Source: Myxococcus fulvus
GTDB lineage: Bacteria; Myxococcota; Myxococcia; Myxococcales; Myxococcaceae
Assembly (NCBI RefSeq): GCF_900111765.1
Contig: NZ_FOIB01000005.1
Coordinates: 62,001-126,000 of the forward strand
Direction: 5' to 3'
Length of the DNA: 64,000 bases
This document shows positions 26,636 through 38,091 of the stretch, piece by piece; the stretch's first letter is position 1, and each line of letters begins with the position of its first letter. Below the pieces are notes generated by a model that was not told the origin of the DNA, did not search any database, and worked only from the letters and a program-made list of their open reading frames with translations. The position numbers and the translations under genes are program-made.

Positions 26636-27592
26636 TCACACCGAGAGCCGGGTCATGGACCCGGCCCCTCGACGAAATTCACGCGTGCGCCGCATCTCCT
26701 GCTGCGCCGCGCTCAAGAGCTGCATCGGCGTCCCCACGGTGTCCGGGAAGCTCACCGCCCCCAGCTCCAACGTGGTGCGCACCACCCGACCATCCACCTG
26801 GAAGCGGGCCGCCTCGAACCTCGCGGCCACCCGCGACAAGAACACCGGCACCGCCTCCGCGGGAGTGCCCGGCAACATCAGCGCGAACTGGCTGTCGCCC
26901 ACCCGGGCCACCGCGTCCGCCTCGCGAACCGTCTGCCCCAGCACCACCGCGCTGTACACCAGCAGACGCTCCGCCATGCCCCGCCCGTACTCCTTGCGAA
27001 GCGCGCTCCAGCCCCCCACCTCCGCCGCCACCACGGAGAACGTCCCGCCGTACCGCTCGCACCGGCGCACCTCCAACCCCATCAGCGCCAGCAGGAACGG
27101 CTTGTTGTAGACGCCCGTCACCGGGTCATGCAGCGCCAGCGCCGTGTCCTCTTCCTCACCCGCCGCGGCCCGCAGCACCGCGGCCTTCAGGCGCAGCTGC
27201 GCGTGCAGCTTCACCGCCAGCTCCGCCCCGCTGCCCCCGCGCGGCACCACGTCCACGCACTGCCCCTTCTCCAGGCAGTGCTGGTAGGCCGCCGCGTCCT
27301 GGGGGTCCACCATGTACAGCAGGGGCACGGTGCCTCGGCTGAGCTGCCGCAGCCGCCGGGCCACCTGCACGGCGCTGAAGTCGGGCGCCTGCACCGCGAG
27401 GATCACCGCCTCCGGCCGGATGACCTCGAACAGCGGCACCGCCGCGTCGAAGCGAGTCACGGGTACCACCCGGAAGCCGGCCTCCCCAAGGAGCATCCGG
27501 GTCCGCTCCAGGTCGTCCGCCCTCGGCTCGATGAGCAGCACGGTGGGCGGCTGTCCCGCCTTCCCCACCCGCTTGCGTCGAACGCTCACCAC
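26636..27592 (-). CDS. Degenerate receiver plus degenerate GGDEF-domain protein
   Basis: 318 residues. An N-terminal receiver-like fold (VLLIEPRADDLERTRMLLGEAGF) has no acidic phospho-acceptor: the usual Asp position reads VILAVQAPD. The C-terminal half has the GGDEF fold (LHDPVTGVYNKPFLLALMGLEVRR), but the active-site loop is RVGDSQFALML, not GGDEF. It therefore probably neither receives phosphate nor makes c-di-GMP and may act as a binding or scaffold protein. Two GTG starts (27592, 27589) share a GGAGG site. It stands 44 bp before the NtrC-type gene and is likely cotranscribed. Confidence 0.8.
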   Translation of the reverse strand: MVSVRRKRVGKAGQPPTVLLIEPRADDLERTRMLLGEAGFRVVPVTRFDAAVPLFEVIRPEAVILAVQAPDFSAVQVARRLRQLSRGTVPLLYMVDPQDAAAYQHCLEKGQCVDVVPRGGSGAELAVKLHAQLRLKAAVLRAAAGEEEDTALALHDPVTGVYNKPFLLALMGLEVRRCERYGGTFSVVAAEVGGWSALRKEYGRGMAERLLVYSAVVLGQTVREADAVARVGDSQFALMLPGTPAEAVPVFLSRVAARFEAARFQVDGRVVRTTLELGAVSFPDTVGTPMQLLSAAQQEMRRTREFRRGAGSMTRLSV

Positions 27593-27709
27593 ATCCGCCT
27601 CCCCACCAGAATTTTCTCCACCGCTCCTCCGGCGCGTGCCCGGAATTACAGTCTCCAGCCCTTCCCTGACCTCTTCATCCCCCCGGATTTCCTGGGGAAG
27701 GGCATTCGG

Positions 27710-27988
27710 CTACCCATCCTGGGCACCGGTTTTAGCAATGGACATGCCACCTTGGACTTCACGCAGCCGGGCTTCCAGCTCGGCCTCCGTGACGCGGTAT
27801 TTGAAGGCGGGCACCCCGTCGATGACGATCACCGGGATGTCGTAGCGGTAGCGCTCGAACAGTTCCGGGGCCTCCAGGATGGAGATGAGCCGCAGCTCGA
27901 AGGGGATGCGAGCGCGGACGGCCTCCACGACGTCGGCTGCCTTGTCGCAGAGCGAGCATTTGGGTTTCGAGTAGATCTCGACTCTCAT
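27710..27988 (-). CDS. Glutaredoxin-like thiol protein
   Basis: 92 residues of the DUF836/glutaredoxin-like class: IYSKPKCSLCDKA gives the Cys-x2-Cys active site near the N-terminus, with YDIPVIVIDG as the cis-Pro region. Small cytoplasmic thiol-disulfide exchange protein of unknown partner. Its start is only 21 bp from the divergent DUF4388 gene start, so one or both promoters must lie inside coding sequence. Confidence 0.82.
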   Translation of the reverse strand: MRVEIYSKPKCSLCDKAADVVEAVRARIPFELRLISILEAPELFERYRYDIPVIVIDGVPAFKYRVTEAELEARLREVQGGMSIAKTGAQDG

Positions 27989-28009
27989 GGCGTGCAGGAT
28001 GGGCGGCCG

Positions 28010-29167
28010 ATGCGCGGCCTGACTGGTGACTTCTCGACGATGCCCCTCAAGGACCTCGTCGTCTACCTCGGGAACCGACGGGCCACGGGCTCGCTCAAGG
28101 TGGAGCGCGGGGACGTGCGCAAGCAATGGGTCCTGCGTGACGGGCAGGTCGTTTGCGCCAGCTCCAACCAGCCTCGGGAGTTCTTCGGTCAATTCCTCAT
28201 CAACATGGGGCATCTGACGGAGGCCCAGCTCGAGAAGGCCTTCGCCACGCAAGCCCAGACGCGGGTGTTCCTGGGCAAGGTGCTGGCGACGTCGGGGGTG
28301 GTGCCGGAGGCGATGGCGCGCTCGACGTTGAGCCACAAGTTCCGGGAGATGATGTTGGACGCCTTCCATTGGCAGGAGGGGGAGTTCACCTTCGAGGCCT
28401 CGGACACGGCGCCGGACATCGCCGGGTTGGATGTGGAAGTGGACCTGGTGGACATCCACCGCGAGGGCGAGTTCCGGGAGACGGCGTGGGAGGCCATCCG
28501 CGCGGTGTTCCCCACGGGCGGCACGCGGCTGGCGGTGGACGAGCGCAAGCTGCCCGAGCGCAAGCCCGGCAGCATGGACGAGCGCATCATCCAGCTCATC
28601 CATGACGGGCTGAGCATCGACGGGATGGCGCGGGCGCTGCACGCCACGGACTTCTTCCTGTACCAGCGGCTGTACGCGCTCTATCGGCTGGACGCGGTGA
28701 AGGTGTCGGACGAGGCGCCCGTTCCCGTCACGGCCGCGGTGGTGGAGGAGGAGAAGCAGGAGGGCGGCGTCATCGGCGCGGAGTCGTCCTCGGACGAGGT
28801 GCTGCAGGCCGCGCAGCTCTTCCTGGACGCGGGCAATGTCCGGGATGGCGAGGCGCTCGCGCGGCAGGCGCATGAGATGTCGCCGTCGCCCCGCTCGGCG
28901 GCGCTGGTGAAGTCGGCGCAGGAGAAGCTGCTGGCCGAGCTGCGACGGGAGCTGATGGATTCGGCGAAGGTGCCGGCACTCCTGGTGGCGCCCGCGAACC
29001 TGAAGACGCTCCAGCTCACCGCGCCGGAGCGCTACCTGCTGTCGCGCATCGACGGGCGGCGGGACGTGGCCGCCATCGTCCACGTGTCGCCGCTGCAGGA
29101 GCTCGACGCGCTGAAGTTCCTCCACGGCTTCGTGGACATGGGGCTGGTGAAGCTCACCACGCGGTAG
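28010..29167 (+). CDS. DUF4388-domain protein
   Basis: 385 residues. The N-terminal DUF4388 (PATAN-like) domain reads MRGLTGDFSTMPLKDLVVYL, RATGSLKVERGDVRKQWVLRDGQVVCASSN and GQFLINMGHLTEAQLEKAF. The rest is helical with a second similar segment near the end (LSRIDGRRDVAAIVHVSPLQELDALKFL). Proteins with this domain are abundant in myxobacteria and often regulate two-component or motility signalling. ATG 28010 is chosen over a GTG at 27992; an extended upstream frame is not coding-like. Confidence 0.8.
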   Translation: MRGLTGDFSTMPLKDLVVYLGNRRATGSLKVERGDVRKQWVLRDGQVVCASSNQPREFFGQFLINMGHLTEAQLEKAFATQAQTRVFLGKVLATSGVVPEAMARSTLSHKFREMMLDAFHWQEGEFTFEASDTAPDIAGLDVEVDLVDIHREGEFRETAWEAIRAVFPTGGTRLAVDERKLPERKPGSMDERIIQLIHDGLSIDGMARALHATDFFLYQRLYALYRLDAVKVSDEAPVPVTAAVVEEEKQEGGVIGAESSSDEVLQAAQLFLDAGNVRDGEALARQAHEMSPSPRSAALVKSAQEKLLAELRRELMDSAKVPALLVAPANLKTLQLTAPERYLLSRIDGRRDVAAIVHVSPLQELDALKFLHGFVDMGLVKLTTR

Positions 29168-29294
29168 GAGGCACGGCGCCCTCGTGGGCGCATGCGCCGC
29201 GTCGCGCGTCGCTCACACCGGCACAAGGCCACGAGTACTTCGCGCGGCAGAGCTCGCCCGCGAGCGCCAGCACGAGGCCCCGCGCGCTTCGCGC

Positions 29295-30776
29295 TCAGTG
29301 CTTGCCCGCCGCCGACGCGGGTGCGGTGACCTCGACGGGCGCGGGCACACGCTCGAGCCCCAGCCGGATGGCCTCGCGCCCCAGCCACGTCCCACGGATG
29401 CGCCACTTCGGGTCATTGACCACGAGCGCGGCCACAGCGACGCGCGGATTGTCCCGGGGCGCGAAGCCCACGAACCACGAGTAGTCCCGGAAGGGATTGC
29501 GGTCCGCGAGCGTGCCCGTCTTGCCCACCGCGTCGTCCACGCGGAAGTGCCGCTCCCGGAAGACGCCGCGCGCGGTGCCGTGCGTGACGGTCGTCTCCAG
29601 CATGTCGGTCAGCGCCTTCGCCGCCTCGGACGTCAGCACGCGCTCGCCTTCCTCGGGAGGCAGCAACACGCCCGGCTGGGGCTGCGGCTCCACCAGCACC
29701 GGGTCCACCCACATCCCATCGTTCGCGGCCACCGACGCCACCAGCGCGCCGTGCAGCGGCGAGAGATAGACATCCCCGAAGCCCGCCCCCGTGTTCGCCA
29801 GCGCGAAGCCCTCCTCCGGCACCGCCGCGAGCGACACGTCCGTGGGCACCACGAAGTCGATGGCGCGATTGAAGCGGAAGCGCGCGGCCATGTGCCGCAG
29901 CACCTCCGCCGTGAGGTGCTTCTGCGTGAGCTTGGCGAAGATGACGTTGGCGCTCTTGCCCATCGCCATCGCCAGGGAATAGCAGGCCCCGTCGCGCTCG
30001 CTGTCCTCCAGGTGCCGCTCCGTCAGCCGCCGCTTGCCGCCGTGGAAGCACTCCTCCATCTCCGGCGAGACTCCAGCCTCGAGCAGCGCGCTGCCCGTGA
30101 CGATCTTGAAGATGCTCGCCGCCGGGAACACCGCACGGAAGGGAAGCCCCCGCAGCTCCGGCTGCGCCGCCGAGTGCTCCGCGAGCGCCAGCACCCGCCC
30201 CGTCGACGGCTCCAGCACCACGGCCGCGCCGTACGGCACCTCGTAGTCGCGGAGGATCTTCGTCAACTGCGCTTGAAGCACCGGGTCCACGGTGAGCACC
30301 TTCTCCTCACCGTTCTTTTCCTTCACCACCAGCCGCTCACCCTGCAGCTTCGCGCGCGCCAGCAGGTCCTGGGACTTCGCCATCGTCCGCAGCGTGGTGA
30401 TGGGAGGCGCCGTCAGCCGCGAGGGCACCGGCGAGGGCGGCACCAGCCCGGGCACCGTCACCAGCGTGGCCAGCCCACCGTCCGCCCCACCCTGCACCGC
30501 GGCCGCCGCCACCGCCTCCGAGTCCGAGCCTCCGTCTGCTCCCGGAATTCCTGGGGCCTCCAGCGGCCCCCCACCGCCCGCATGGGCCCCCGGGCCCGCG
30601 TCCTCGCCGCCCGCGTGCGCCACCGTCACGCCCCCCGCATCCGGCGAAGAAGCCACCACTCCCGCGTCCTCCGAGCCCACGGCCGGAGCGATCCCGGGCG
30701 GGGACTCGTTCGCTCCCAGCAGGAGGGAGAGCGGCAGCAGCGCGGCGGCGGACAGGAGTCGTCGGCGAATCGTCAT
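29295..30776 (-). CDS. Penicillin-binding transpeptidase-domain protein
   Basis: 493 residues: N-terminal signal/anchor (LLSAAALLPLSLLLGA), a long Gly/Ala/Pro-rich linker to about residue 110, then a transpeptidase domain with the three active-site motifs: SIFK (Ser-x2-Lys), SAN (Ser-x-Asn) and KTG in VGKTGTL. No glycosyltransferase domain. It should crosslink or trim peptidoglycan in the periplasm; it most resembles class D beta-lactamase/PBP2-like serine enzymes. Divergent from the ABC transporter genes. Confidence 0.85.
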   Translation of the reverse strand: MTIRRRLLSAAALLPLSLLLGANESPPGIAPAVGSEDAGVVASSPDAGGVTVAHAGGEDAGPGAHAGGGGPLEAPGIPGADGGSDSEAVAAAAVQGGADGGLATLVTVPGLVPPSPVPSRLTAPPITTLRTMAKSQDLLARAKLQGERLVVKEKNGEEKVLTVDPVLQAQLTKILRDYEVPYGAAVVLEPSTGRVLALAEHSAAQPELRGLPFRAVFPAASIFKIVTGSALLEAGVSPEMEECFHGGKRRLTERHLEDSERDGACYSLAMAMGKSANVIFAKLTQKHLTAEVLRHMAARFRFNRAIDFVVPTDVSLAAVPEEGFALANTGAGFGDVYLSPLHGALVASVAANDGMWVDPVLVEPQPQPGVLLPPEEGERVLTSEAAKALTDMLETTVTHGTARGVFRERHFRVDDAVGKTGTLADRNPFRDYSWFVGFAPRDNPRVAVAALVVNDPKWRIRGTWLGREAIRLGLERVPAPVEVTAPASAAGKH

Positions 30777-30930
30777 GTGCGGCGCGAGGGGGCGAGGAGG
30801 GGGTGAGGCCAAGCGAATCCTAGCGGCTGGCGGCCCGCTGTCCACGGACGCTTCCCTGCCCGCCCGAACGGCGCCCTCGTCAAAAACCAGGCGACGGCGT
30901 GTGCACCTCCCCAGTAGGGTCCCCCACACT

Positions 30931-31845
30931 TTGGACGGACTGAAAGAAACCCTGGTCATCTGGAGCGCGGAGCTTCGCCGCGCCGTGCGCAGCGGGCGCG
31001 CGGTGGTGCTGCTCGGGCTCTACAGCATGTTCTCCGCGCTGGTGCTGCTGGTGGTCGGCTGGCTCGCCCGTGAAGTCCGCGCGGCGGTGAACCAGAAGCT
31101 CGCCGAGGCCGGCGGCGCGGACGCGGACACCTCCGCTCGCTTCGCCGAGGAGATGCGCAAGGGTGTGCTGGGCTTCCTCACCAGCAACGACACCGCGATG
31201 ATGGAGGCCCTGGCGCAGGTGCCCATCGAGGTGCTGCTCGTCTTCAAGGTCACCCTCTTCTTCCTGCCCGCCTACGTCGCGCTGATGGGGTTCGACCAGA
31301 TCAGCGGTGAAGTCGGCCCCCGCTCCATGCGCTACCTCACGGTGCGCGCCCGCCGCTCCTCGGTGCTCCTGGGCAAGTTCCTGTCCCAGGCGGCGCTGCT
31401 GGTGGGTCTGGTGCTCATCATCGACCTGGCCATCTTCATCTACGCGCGCATCGCCAACCCGGACTTCGGCTTCGCCGCGCTGAGCCTCAACCTGCTCAAG
31501 TTCTGGATGGCCGCCATCGTCTTCTCACTGTCCTACGTGGCGCTCACCACGCTGTGCTCCAGCCTCTTCCGCAGCCCCGCGGTGAGCCTGGTCTTCAACT
31601 TCATCCTCCTGTTCGTCTTCTGGCTGATGGACACCGTGGGCCGGGCCTCCAGCGCGGTGGACGCGGCATCGGGCCAGCAGGAGGGAGCGCTGCGGTTCCT
31701 GCGCTACCTGTCGCCCTCCTATTACGCCGGTGACCTGCTGCACCCGAGTTTCACCGAGTTCGGCGTGAGCGGCGCGGCCTACGCGGGCTTCGCGACCATC
31801 TTCCTGCTGGGGGCCTACGGCGCCCTGCGCGCGAGGGACCTGTGA
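30931..31845 (+). CDS. ABC-2 type exporter permease
   Basis: About 304 residues from TTG 30931, with around six hydrophobic helices (VVLLGLYSMFSALVLLVVGWL, VTLFFLPAYVALMGF, AALLVGLVLIIDLAIFIYARI, LSYVALTTLCSSLF, VFNFILLFVFWLM, FATIFLLGAYGAL) and a large loop after helix 1. No ATG gives a sensible N-terminus, so the TTG is chosen; the ribosome-binding site is weak. Its stop overlaps the ATPase GTG (GTGA). Confidence 0.8.
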   Translation: MDGLKETLVIWSAELRRAVRSGRAVVLLGLYSMFSALVLLVVGWLAREVRAAVNQKLAEAGGADADTSARFAEEMRKGVLGFLTSNDTAMMEALAQVPIEVLLVFKVTLFFLPAYVALMGFDQISGEVGPRSMRYLTVRARRSSVLLGKFLSQAALLVGLVLIIDLAIFIYARIANPDFGFAALSLNLLKFWMAAIVFSLSYVALTTLCSSLFRSPAVSLVFNFILLFVFWLMDTVGRASSAVDAASGQQEGALRFLRYLSPSYYAGDLLHPSFTEFGVSGAAYAGFATIFLLGAYGALRARDL

Positions 31846-32750
31846 GCGAGCTGGCCATCGAGTTGTTCGGCATCACCAAGCGCTTCGGCCCCAAGGTCGC
31901 GGTCAACAACGTCAGCTTCTCCGTGCCCAGGGGCGCGGTGTACGGCCTCATCGGCCCCAACGGCGCTGGCAAGACGACCACCTTCTCCATGATGTGCGGC
32001 TACCTCTATCCGTCCGAGGGCACGCTCAAGGTCATGGACGTGGACCCCACCACCCCCGGCGCCCTCAAGGGCCGGCTGGGCGCCCTGCCCCAGGACGCGG
32101 TGCTGCCCCCCGGCTGGGAGGTGGGCGCGCTCCTGATGTACTGGGCGAAGCTGTCCGACCTCGACGCCCCCGAGCGCGAGGCCCGCGAGGCGCTCGAGAA
32201 GGTCGGGCTGATGGAGGCCTGGAACGTCCAGACGCAGGCGCTCAGCCACGGCATGGCCAAGCGCACCGCCATGGCGCAGGCGCTGATGGGCGCCCCCCCG
32301 CTGGTGCTGCTCGACGAGCCCACCGCCGGCCTGGACCCCCGCATCGCCGCGCAGGTGCGTCAGGTCATCAAGGACATGAAGGGCCGCCAGACGGTGGTGG
32401 TCTCCAGCCACAACCTCCAGGAGCTGGAGGAGCTGTGCGACGCGGCGGCCATCCTCGACAAGGGCACGCTGGCGCAGGACGGCAGCATGTCCGAGCTCAC
32501 CGGCCAGGGCGCGGAGTTCCGCGTGCAGATCGCCCGCGGCACCGTCATCCCGCCGGAGATCGCCACCCTCCCTCACGTCACCGACGCGCGCCTGGAGGGC
32601 GAACACGTGCTCGTGGTGCGCTTCGGCGGACAGGTGCCTCCCGAGGAGGTCATCAGCCGCGTCGTGGCCCACCTGCTCCAGAGCGGCGTGCTCATCCTCG
32701 GCGTCAGCCGCGGCCGGCGCCTGGAGGATCGCGTCCTCCAGTTGCTGTAG
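31842..32750 (+). CDS. ABC transporter ATP-binding protein
   Basis: 302 residues: Walker A GPNGAGKTTT, a degenerate signature LSHGMAKR instead of LSGGQ, and Walker B LVLLDEPTAGLD with the H-loop SSHNLQELEELC. A C-terminal accessory region follows. Coupled by overlap to the permease, together forming an ABC-2 exporter. The LSHGM signature is typical of this exporter ATPase class. Substrate unknown. Confidence 0.9.
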   Translation: MSELAIELFGITKRFGPKVAVNNVSFSVPRGAVYGLIGPNGAGKTTTFSMMCGYLYPSEGTLKVMDVDPTTPGALKGRLGALPQDAVLPPGWEVGALLMYWAKLSDLDAPEREAREALEKVGLMEAWNVQTQALSHGMAKRTAMAQALMGAPPLVLLDEPTAGLDPRIAAQVRQVIKDMKGRQTVVVSSHNLQELEELCDAAAILDKGTLAQDGSMSELTGQGAEFRVQIARGTVIPPEIATLPHVTDARLEGEHVLVVRFGGQVPPEEVISRVVAHLLQSGVLILGVSRGRRLEDRVLQLL

Positions 32751-32760
32751 CCACCGGGTT

Positions 32761-33009
32761 TCAGCCCACCTTGCGGACCCAGCCCACGTAGCTCGTCTCC
32801 CTGCGCTCCAGGCGGACGAGCTCGTGGCCCGTGGCCTCGCACCAGGCGGGCAGATCCGCCTCCAGGCCCCGGTCCGTCGACACCAGCTCCACCAGCGTGC
32901 CGACGGGCAGCCGCCGCATCGCCTTGGCAATCTCCAGGATGGGCACCGGACAAGGCCTGCCGGAGGTGTCCACTCGCACGCTGTTGTCCATCCGCGAACT
33001 GTCTGCCAT
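32761..33009 (-). CDS. TusA/SirA-family sulfur-carrier protein
   Basis: 82 residues with the family signature RPCPVPILEIAKAM, where the Cys carries persulfide. Roles in this family include tRNA thiolation and sulfur trafficking. An alternative start lies at 32991. It is convergent with the ATPase gene (10 bp between stops) and divergent from the triple-DsbA gene. Confidence 0.85.
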   Translation of the reverse strand: MADSSRMDNSVRVDTSGRPCPVPILEIAKAMRRLPVGTLVELVSTDRGLEADLPAWCEATGHELVRLERRETSYVGWVRKVG

Positions 33010-33190
33010 GGGTGAGATCCGAGCGTGCGGAATTTTTCCGAGAACCGCCCAGTTTCCGGGCCCCTGAGGGGTCTTGGTGACGAGGCCAGAGGGGTTCCAC
33101 TCGGCTTGCGTGTCTGGAAATCCCTCTGTTAAGTACCCCGGCCCTCTCGACTTTTCTCGTACATCCACGCTCGGGGCCGGAGTCGGACCT

Positions 33191-35173
<1,983 letters not shown>

Positions 35174-35200
35174 TCCGCTCGTTCCAGCCCTGAAGCACTC

Positions 35201-35245
35201 GAGGCCGTCGGACCGCTTGGGTCCGACGGCCTCTTGCTTTCACAC
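35201..35245 (+). terminator. Strong rho-independent terminator after the triple-DsbA gene
   Basis: GAGGCCGTCGGACC pairs with GGTCCGACGGCCTC around a GCTTG-like loop and is followed by TTGCTTTC. Confidence 0.85.
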
Positions 35246-35264
35246 GCCACCGCGGCGCGGGACG

Positions 35265-35651
35265 TCAGGACACGGCGATGGCGTCGATCTCCACCTTGGA
35301 GCCGCGCGGCAGCGCCGCCACCTGCACGGTGGCGCGGGCCGGAGGGGCGCCGGTGAAGTAGCGGCCGTAGACCTCGTTGACGCGGACGAAGTCACCCAGG
35401 TCCGTGAGGTAGATGGTGCTGCGCACCACGTGGCTGAAGTCCAGCCCGGCCGCCTTGAGCACCGCCTGGAGGTTGAGCATCACCCGCTCCGCCTGGGCGA
35501 CGACGTCCCCCTGCACCATCTCCATGGTGACGGGGTCCAGGGGAATCTGCCCGGAGAGGAAGGTCATCTTCCCCGAGTCCACCTGCACCGCCTGCGAGTA
35601 CGGACCGATGGCCTTGGGGGCCTGGTCCGAGTGGATGGTCTGTCGAGCCAT
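35265..35651 (-). CDS. ridA: RidA/YjgF family imine/enamine deaminase
   Basis: 128 residues: KAIGPYSQAVQVD, FLSGQIPLDP, DFSHVVRSTIYLTDLGDF, ARATVQVAALPRGSKVEIDAIA, all RidA hallmarks with the catalytic Arg in ARATVQV. It hydrolyses reactive 2-aminoacrylate-type imines formed by PLP enzymes. ATG 35651 has GAGGTGCG before it. Gene faces the triple-DsbA transcript and lies just downstream of rel on the same strand. Confidence 0.93.
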   Translation of the reverse strand: MARQTIHSDQAPKAIGPYSQAVQVDSGKMTFLSGQIPLDPVTMEMVQGDVVAQAERVMLNLQAVLKAAGLDFSHVVRSTIYLTDLGDFVRVNEVYGRYFTGAPPARATVQVAALPRGSKVEIDAIAVS

Positions 35652-35729
35652 GGAGCGCACCTCGAGGAGTCGGGCGGCCGGAGGTGGCCGCCGGATTTTC
35701 CTGGGCGCTGTACCACGAATGGCGGCCCT

Positions 35730-37943
35730 TTAGATTCGCTCCACGGAGTACACGCCGCTCAAGCGCTCGATGGTGCGCATCAGGTCCGTGAGCTGCTTCA
35801 GGTCCGAGATGATGACCTCGAAGGTATTCACCGCCCGGTCATCCCCGGTGGCCCGACAGTTGGCCTGGGAGATGTTGACGCCCTTCTTCGAGAAGATGTT
35901 GGAGATGTCCGCCAACAGGCCCGTGCGGTCCGCGGTGAGCACGCGCAGGGTGACGGGGCGCTTGAAGTCTCCGCGCACATCCCAGCTCACGTCCACGCGT
36001 CGCTCGGGGTCCGTCGCGAGCGCCTTCTCACACCCCACCGTATGCACCGTGACGCCCCGTCCCCGGGTGATGAAGCCGGCGATGGGGTCGCCGGGGACGG
36101 GGTTGCAACACCGTCCGAAGCGGACCAGCACGTCATCCACGCCGCCAATCTGCACGCCGCTGCGGTTGCTGCGGCCCACCAGGCGCTTGGCCAGGTCCGT
36201 CACGCGTGACAGGCCGGGCAGCATGGACGAGCCGCCCGAGGACGCGCCGTTGCCGGAGGACTCCCCGCGCGGCGTGGCCTCCGCCTCGTTGCGCTTCTCC
36301 TCGGGGACCAGGCGCTGCACCAGCTGCTGCGGCGTCACCTTGCCGTAGCCCACGGCCACCAGCAGGTCGTCCTCGACGCGGAAGCCCAGCTCCTCGGCGA
36401 CGCGCTTCACCTCGCCGTTCTTGAGCAGGCGGTTGAAGTTGAGCTGGAAGCGCTTGAGCTCGCGGTCCGTCAGCTCGCGGCCCAGCTGGAGGCTCTTCTC
36501 GCGCTGCTGCTGCTTGATGAAGCCGCGGATGCGCTGCTGCGCGCGGCTCGTCTTGACGAAGGTGAGCCAGTCCTTGGACGGGTGCTGCTGCGGGCTGGTG
36601 AGCACCTCCACCGTGTCGCCGTTCTTCAGCTTGTAGCGAAGGGGAACGATCTTCCCGTTCACCTTGGCGCCCACGCACCGGTTGCCCACGTCCGAGTGGA
36701 TGGCGTACGCGAAGTCCACCGGCGTCGCGCCGCGAGGCAGCGAGCGCACGTCGCCCTTGGGCGTGAAGACGAAGACCTCGTCGGTGAAGAGGTCCACCTT
36801 CACCGTCTCGAGGAACTCCTTGGGGTCCTTCAGGTCCTGCTGCCACTCCATGAGCTGGCGCAGCCAGGCGAACTTCTCGTCATCCTTGGAGATGACCGCC
36901 TTGCCCTCCTTGTACTTCCAGTGGGCCGCGATGCCTTCCTCGGCGATCTTGTGCATCTCCGCGGTGCGGATCTGCACCTCCACGCGCTCGCTCAGGGGGC
37001 CAATCACCGTGGTGTGCAGTGACTGGTACATGTTCGGCTTGGGAATCGCGATGAAGTCCTTGAAGCGCCCCGGCACCGGCTTCCACATCTCGTGCACCAG
37101 GCCCAGCGCCTCGTAGCAGGCGGGCGCGGTGGGCGCGATGATGCGGAACGCGATGATGTCGTGGATCTGATCGAAGTCGATGCCCTGCGCCTTGATCTTC
37201 TTGTAGATGCTGTAGACGTGCTTGAAGCGGCCGCTCACGTCGCCCTTCAGGCTCCGCTCGGCCAGCTTGGTGCGCACCAGGTCGCAGGTGTCCTCGATGT
37301 ACTTCTCGCGCTCCTTCTTGCGCTTGTTGAGCTTCTCCTGCAGCCCGAAGAACTCCTGCGGCTTCACGTAGCGGAAGCTCAGGTCCTCCAGCTCCGTTTT
37401 TATCCAGGAGATGCCGAGCCGGTTCGCCAGGGGCGCGTAGATGTCCAGCGTCTCCTGGGCGATGCGCGCCTGCTTCTCCTCGTTCATGTGGTCCAGCGTC
37501 CGCATGTTGTGCGTGCGGTCGGCCAGCTTCACGAGGATGACGCGGATGTCCTGCGCCATCGCGATGATCATCTTCCGGAAGTTCTCCGCCTGCTTCTCCT
37601 CCTGGGAGAGGCTGGCGGACGCGGAGAACTTGGACAGCTTGGTGACACCGTCGACCAGCTGGGCCACCTCGGCGCCGAACAGCTCCGTGAGCTCCTCGGC
37701 GGTGGCGAGCGTGTCCTCGATGGTGTCGTGGAGGAGCCCGGTGACGATGGACGCCTCGTCCAGCTTGAGGTCGGCGAGGATGCCGGCGACCTCCAGCGGG
37801 TGGACGAGATAGGGCTCTCCCGACTTCCTCAGTTGGCCCTGATGCACCTTTGCCGAGTAGACGTAGGCCTTCTTGATGATGTCCAGGTCCGGGTCCGGGT
37901 GGTACGAGGAAACCCGTTGGAGGATGTCGTTCAGGCGGATCAT
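35730..37943 (-). CDS. rel: Bifunctional (p)ppGpp synthetase/hydrolase (RelA/SpoT homologue)
   Basis: 737 residues with the full long-RSH order: HD hydrolase (LLHDTIED), synthetase (GRFKDFIAIPKPNMYQSLHTTVIG; the RFKD form is that of bifunctional enzymes, not RelA-only EFDD), TGS (VFVFTPKGDVRSLPRGATPVDFAY), a conserved-cysteine domain (RFGRCCNPVPGDPIAGFITRG) and ACT (VTLRVLTADRTGLLADISNIFS). Both catalytic halves look intact. It makes and degrades the stringent-response alarmone in the cytoplasm. ATG 37943 gives the standard N-terminus; the ribosome-binding site is weak. Confidence 0.93.
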   Translation of the reverse strand: MIRLNDILQRVSSYHPDPDLDIIKKAYVYSAKVHQGQLRKSGEPYLVHPLEVAGILADLKLDEASIVTGLLHDTIEDTLATAEELTELFGAEVAQLVDGVTKLSKFSASASLSQEEKQAENFRKMIIAMAQDIRVILVKLADRTHNMRTLDHMNEEKQARIAQETLDIYAPLANRLGISWIKTELEDLSFRYVKPQEFFGLQEKLNKRKKEREKYIEDTCDLVRTKLAERSLKGDVSGRFKHVYSIYKKIKAQGIDFDQIHDIIAFRIIAPTAPACYEALGLVHEMWKPVPGRFKDFIAIPKPNMYQSLHTTVIGPLSERVEVQIRTAEMHKIAEEGIAAHWKYKEGKAVISKDDEKFAWLRQLMEWQQDLKDPKEFLETVKVDLFTDEVFVFTPKGDVRSLPRGATPVDFAYAIHSDVGNRCVGAKVNGKIVPLRYKLKNGDTVEVLTSPQQHPSKDWLTFVKTSRAQQRIRGFIKQQQREKSLQLGRELTDRELKRFQLNFNRLLKNGEVKRVAEELGFRVEDDLLVAVGYGKVTPQQLVQRLVPEEKRNEAEATPRGESSGNGASSGGSSMLPGLSRVTDLAKRLVGRSNRSGVQIGGVDDVLVRFGRCCNPVPGDPIAGFITRGRGVTVHTVGCEKALATDPERRVDVSWDVRGDFKRPVTLRVLTADRTGLLADISNIFSKKGVNISQANCRATGDDRAVNTFEVIISDLKQLTDLMRTIERLSGVYSVERI

Positions 37944-38091
37944 CGAAGCAGGGGGAATCGTAACTTCGTGCCGGAGGGGGGGCAACGTTGCCCCACAGTG
38001 CCTGTCACATTTCTCTTCCGGGTTTGTCCCACCCGTCGCGTTCGCTTTCGTTGACCCGACGTTTTACGCGCTCGTAGATTCGCCTCCGCCC

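Noticed and set aside
33129-33165. TTGCGT and TTAAGT pair as a promoter before the triple-DsbA gene
   Set aside because: Only half-consensus matches on both boxes; not specific enough.
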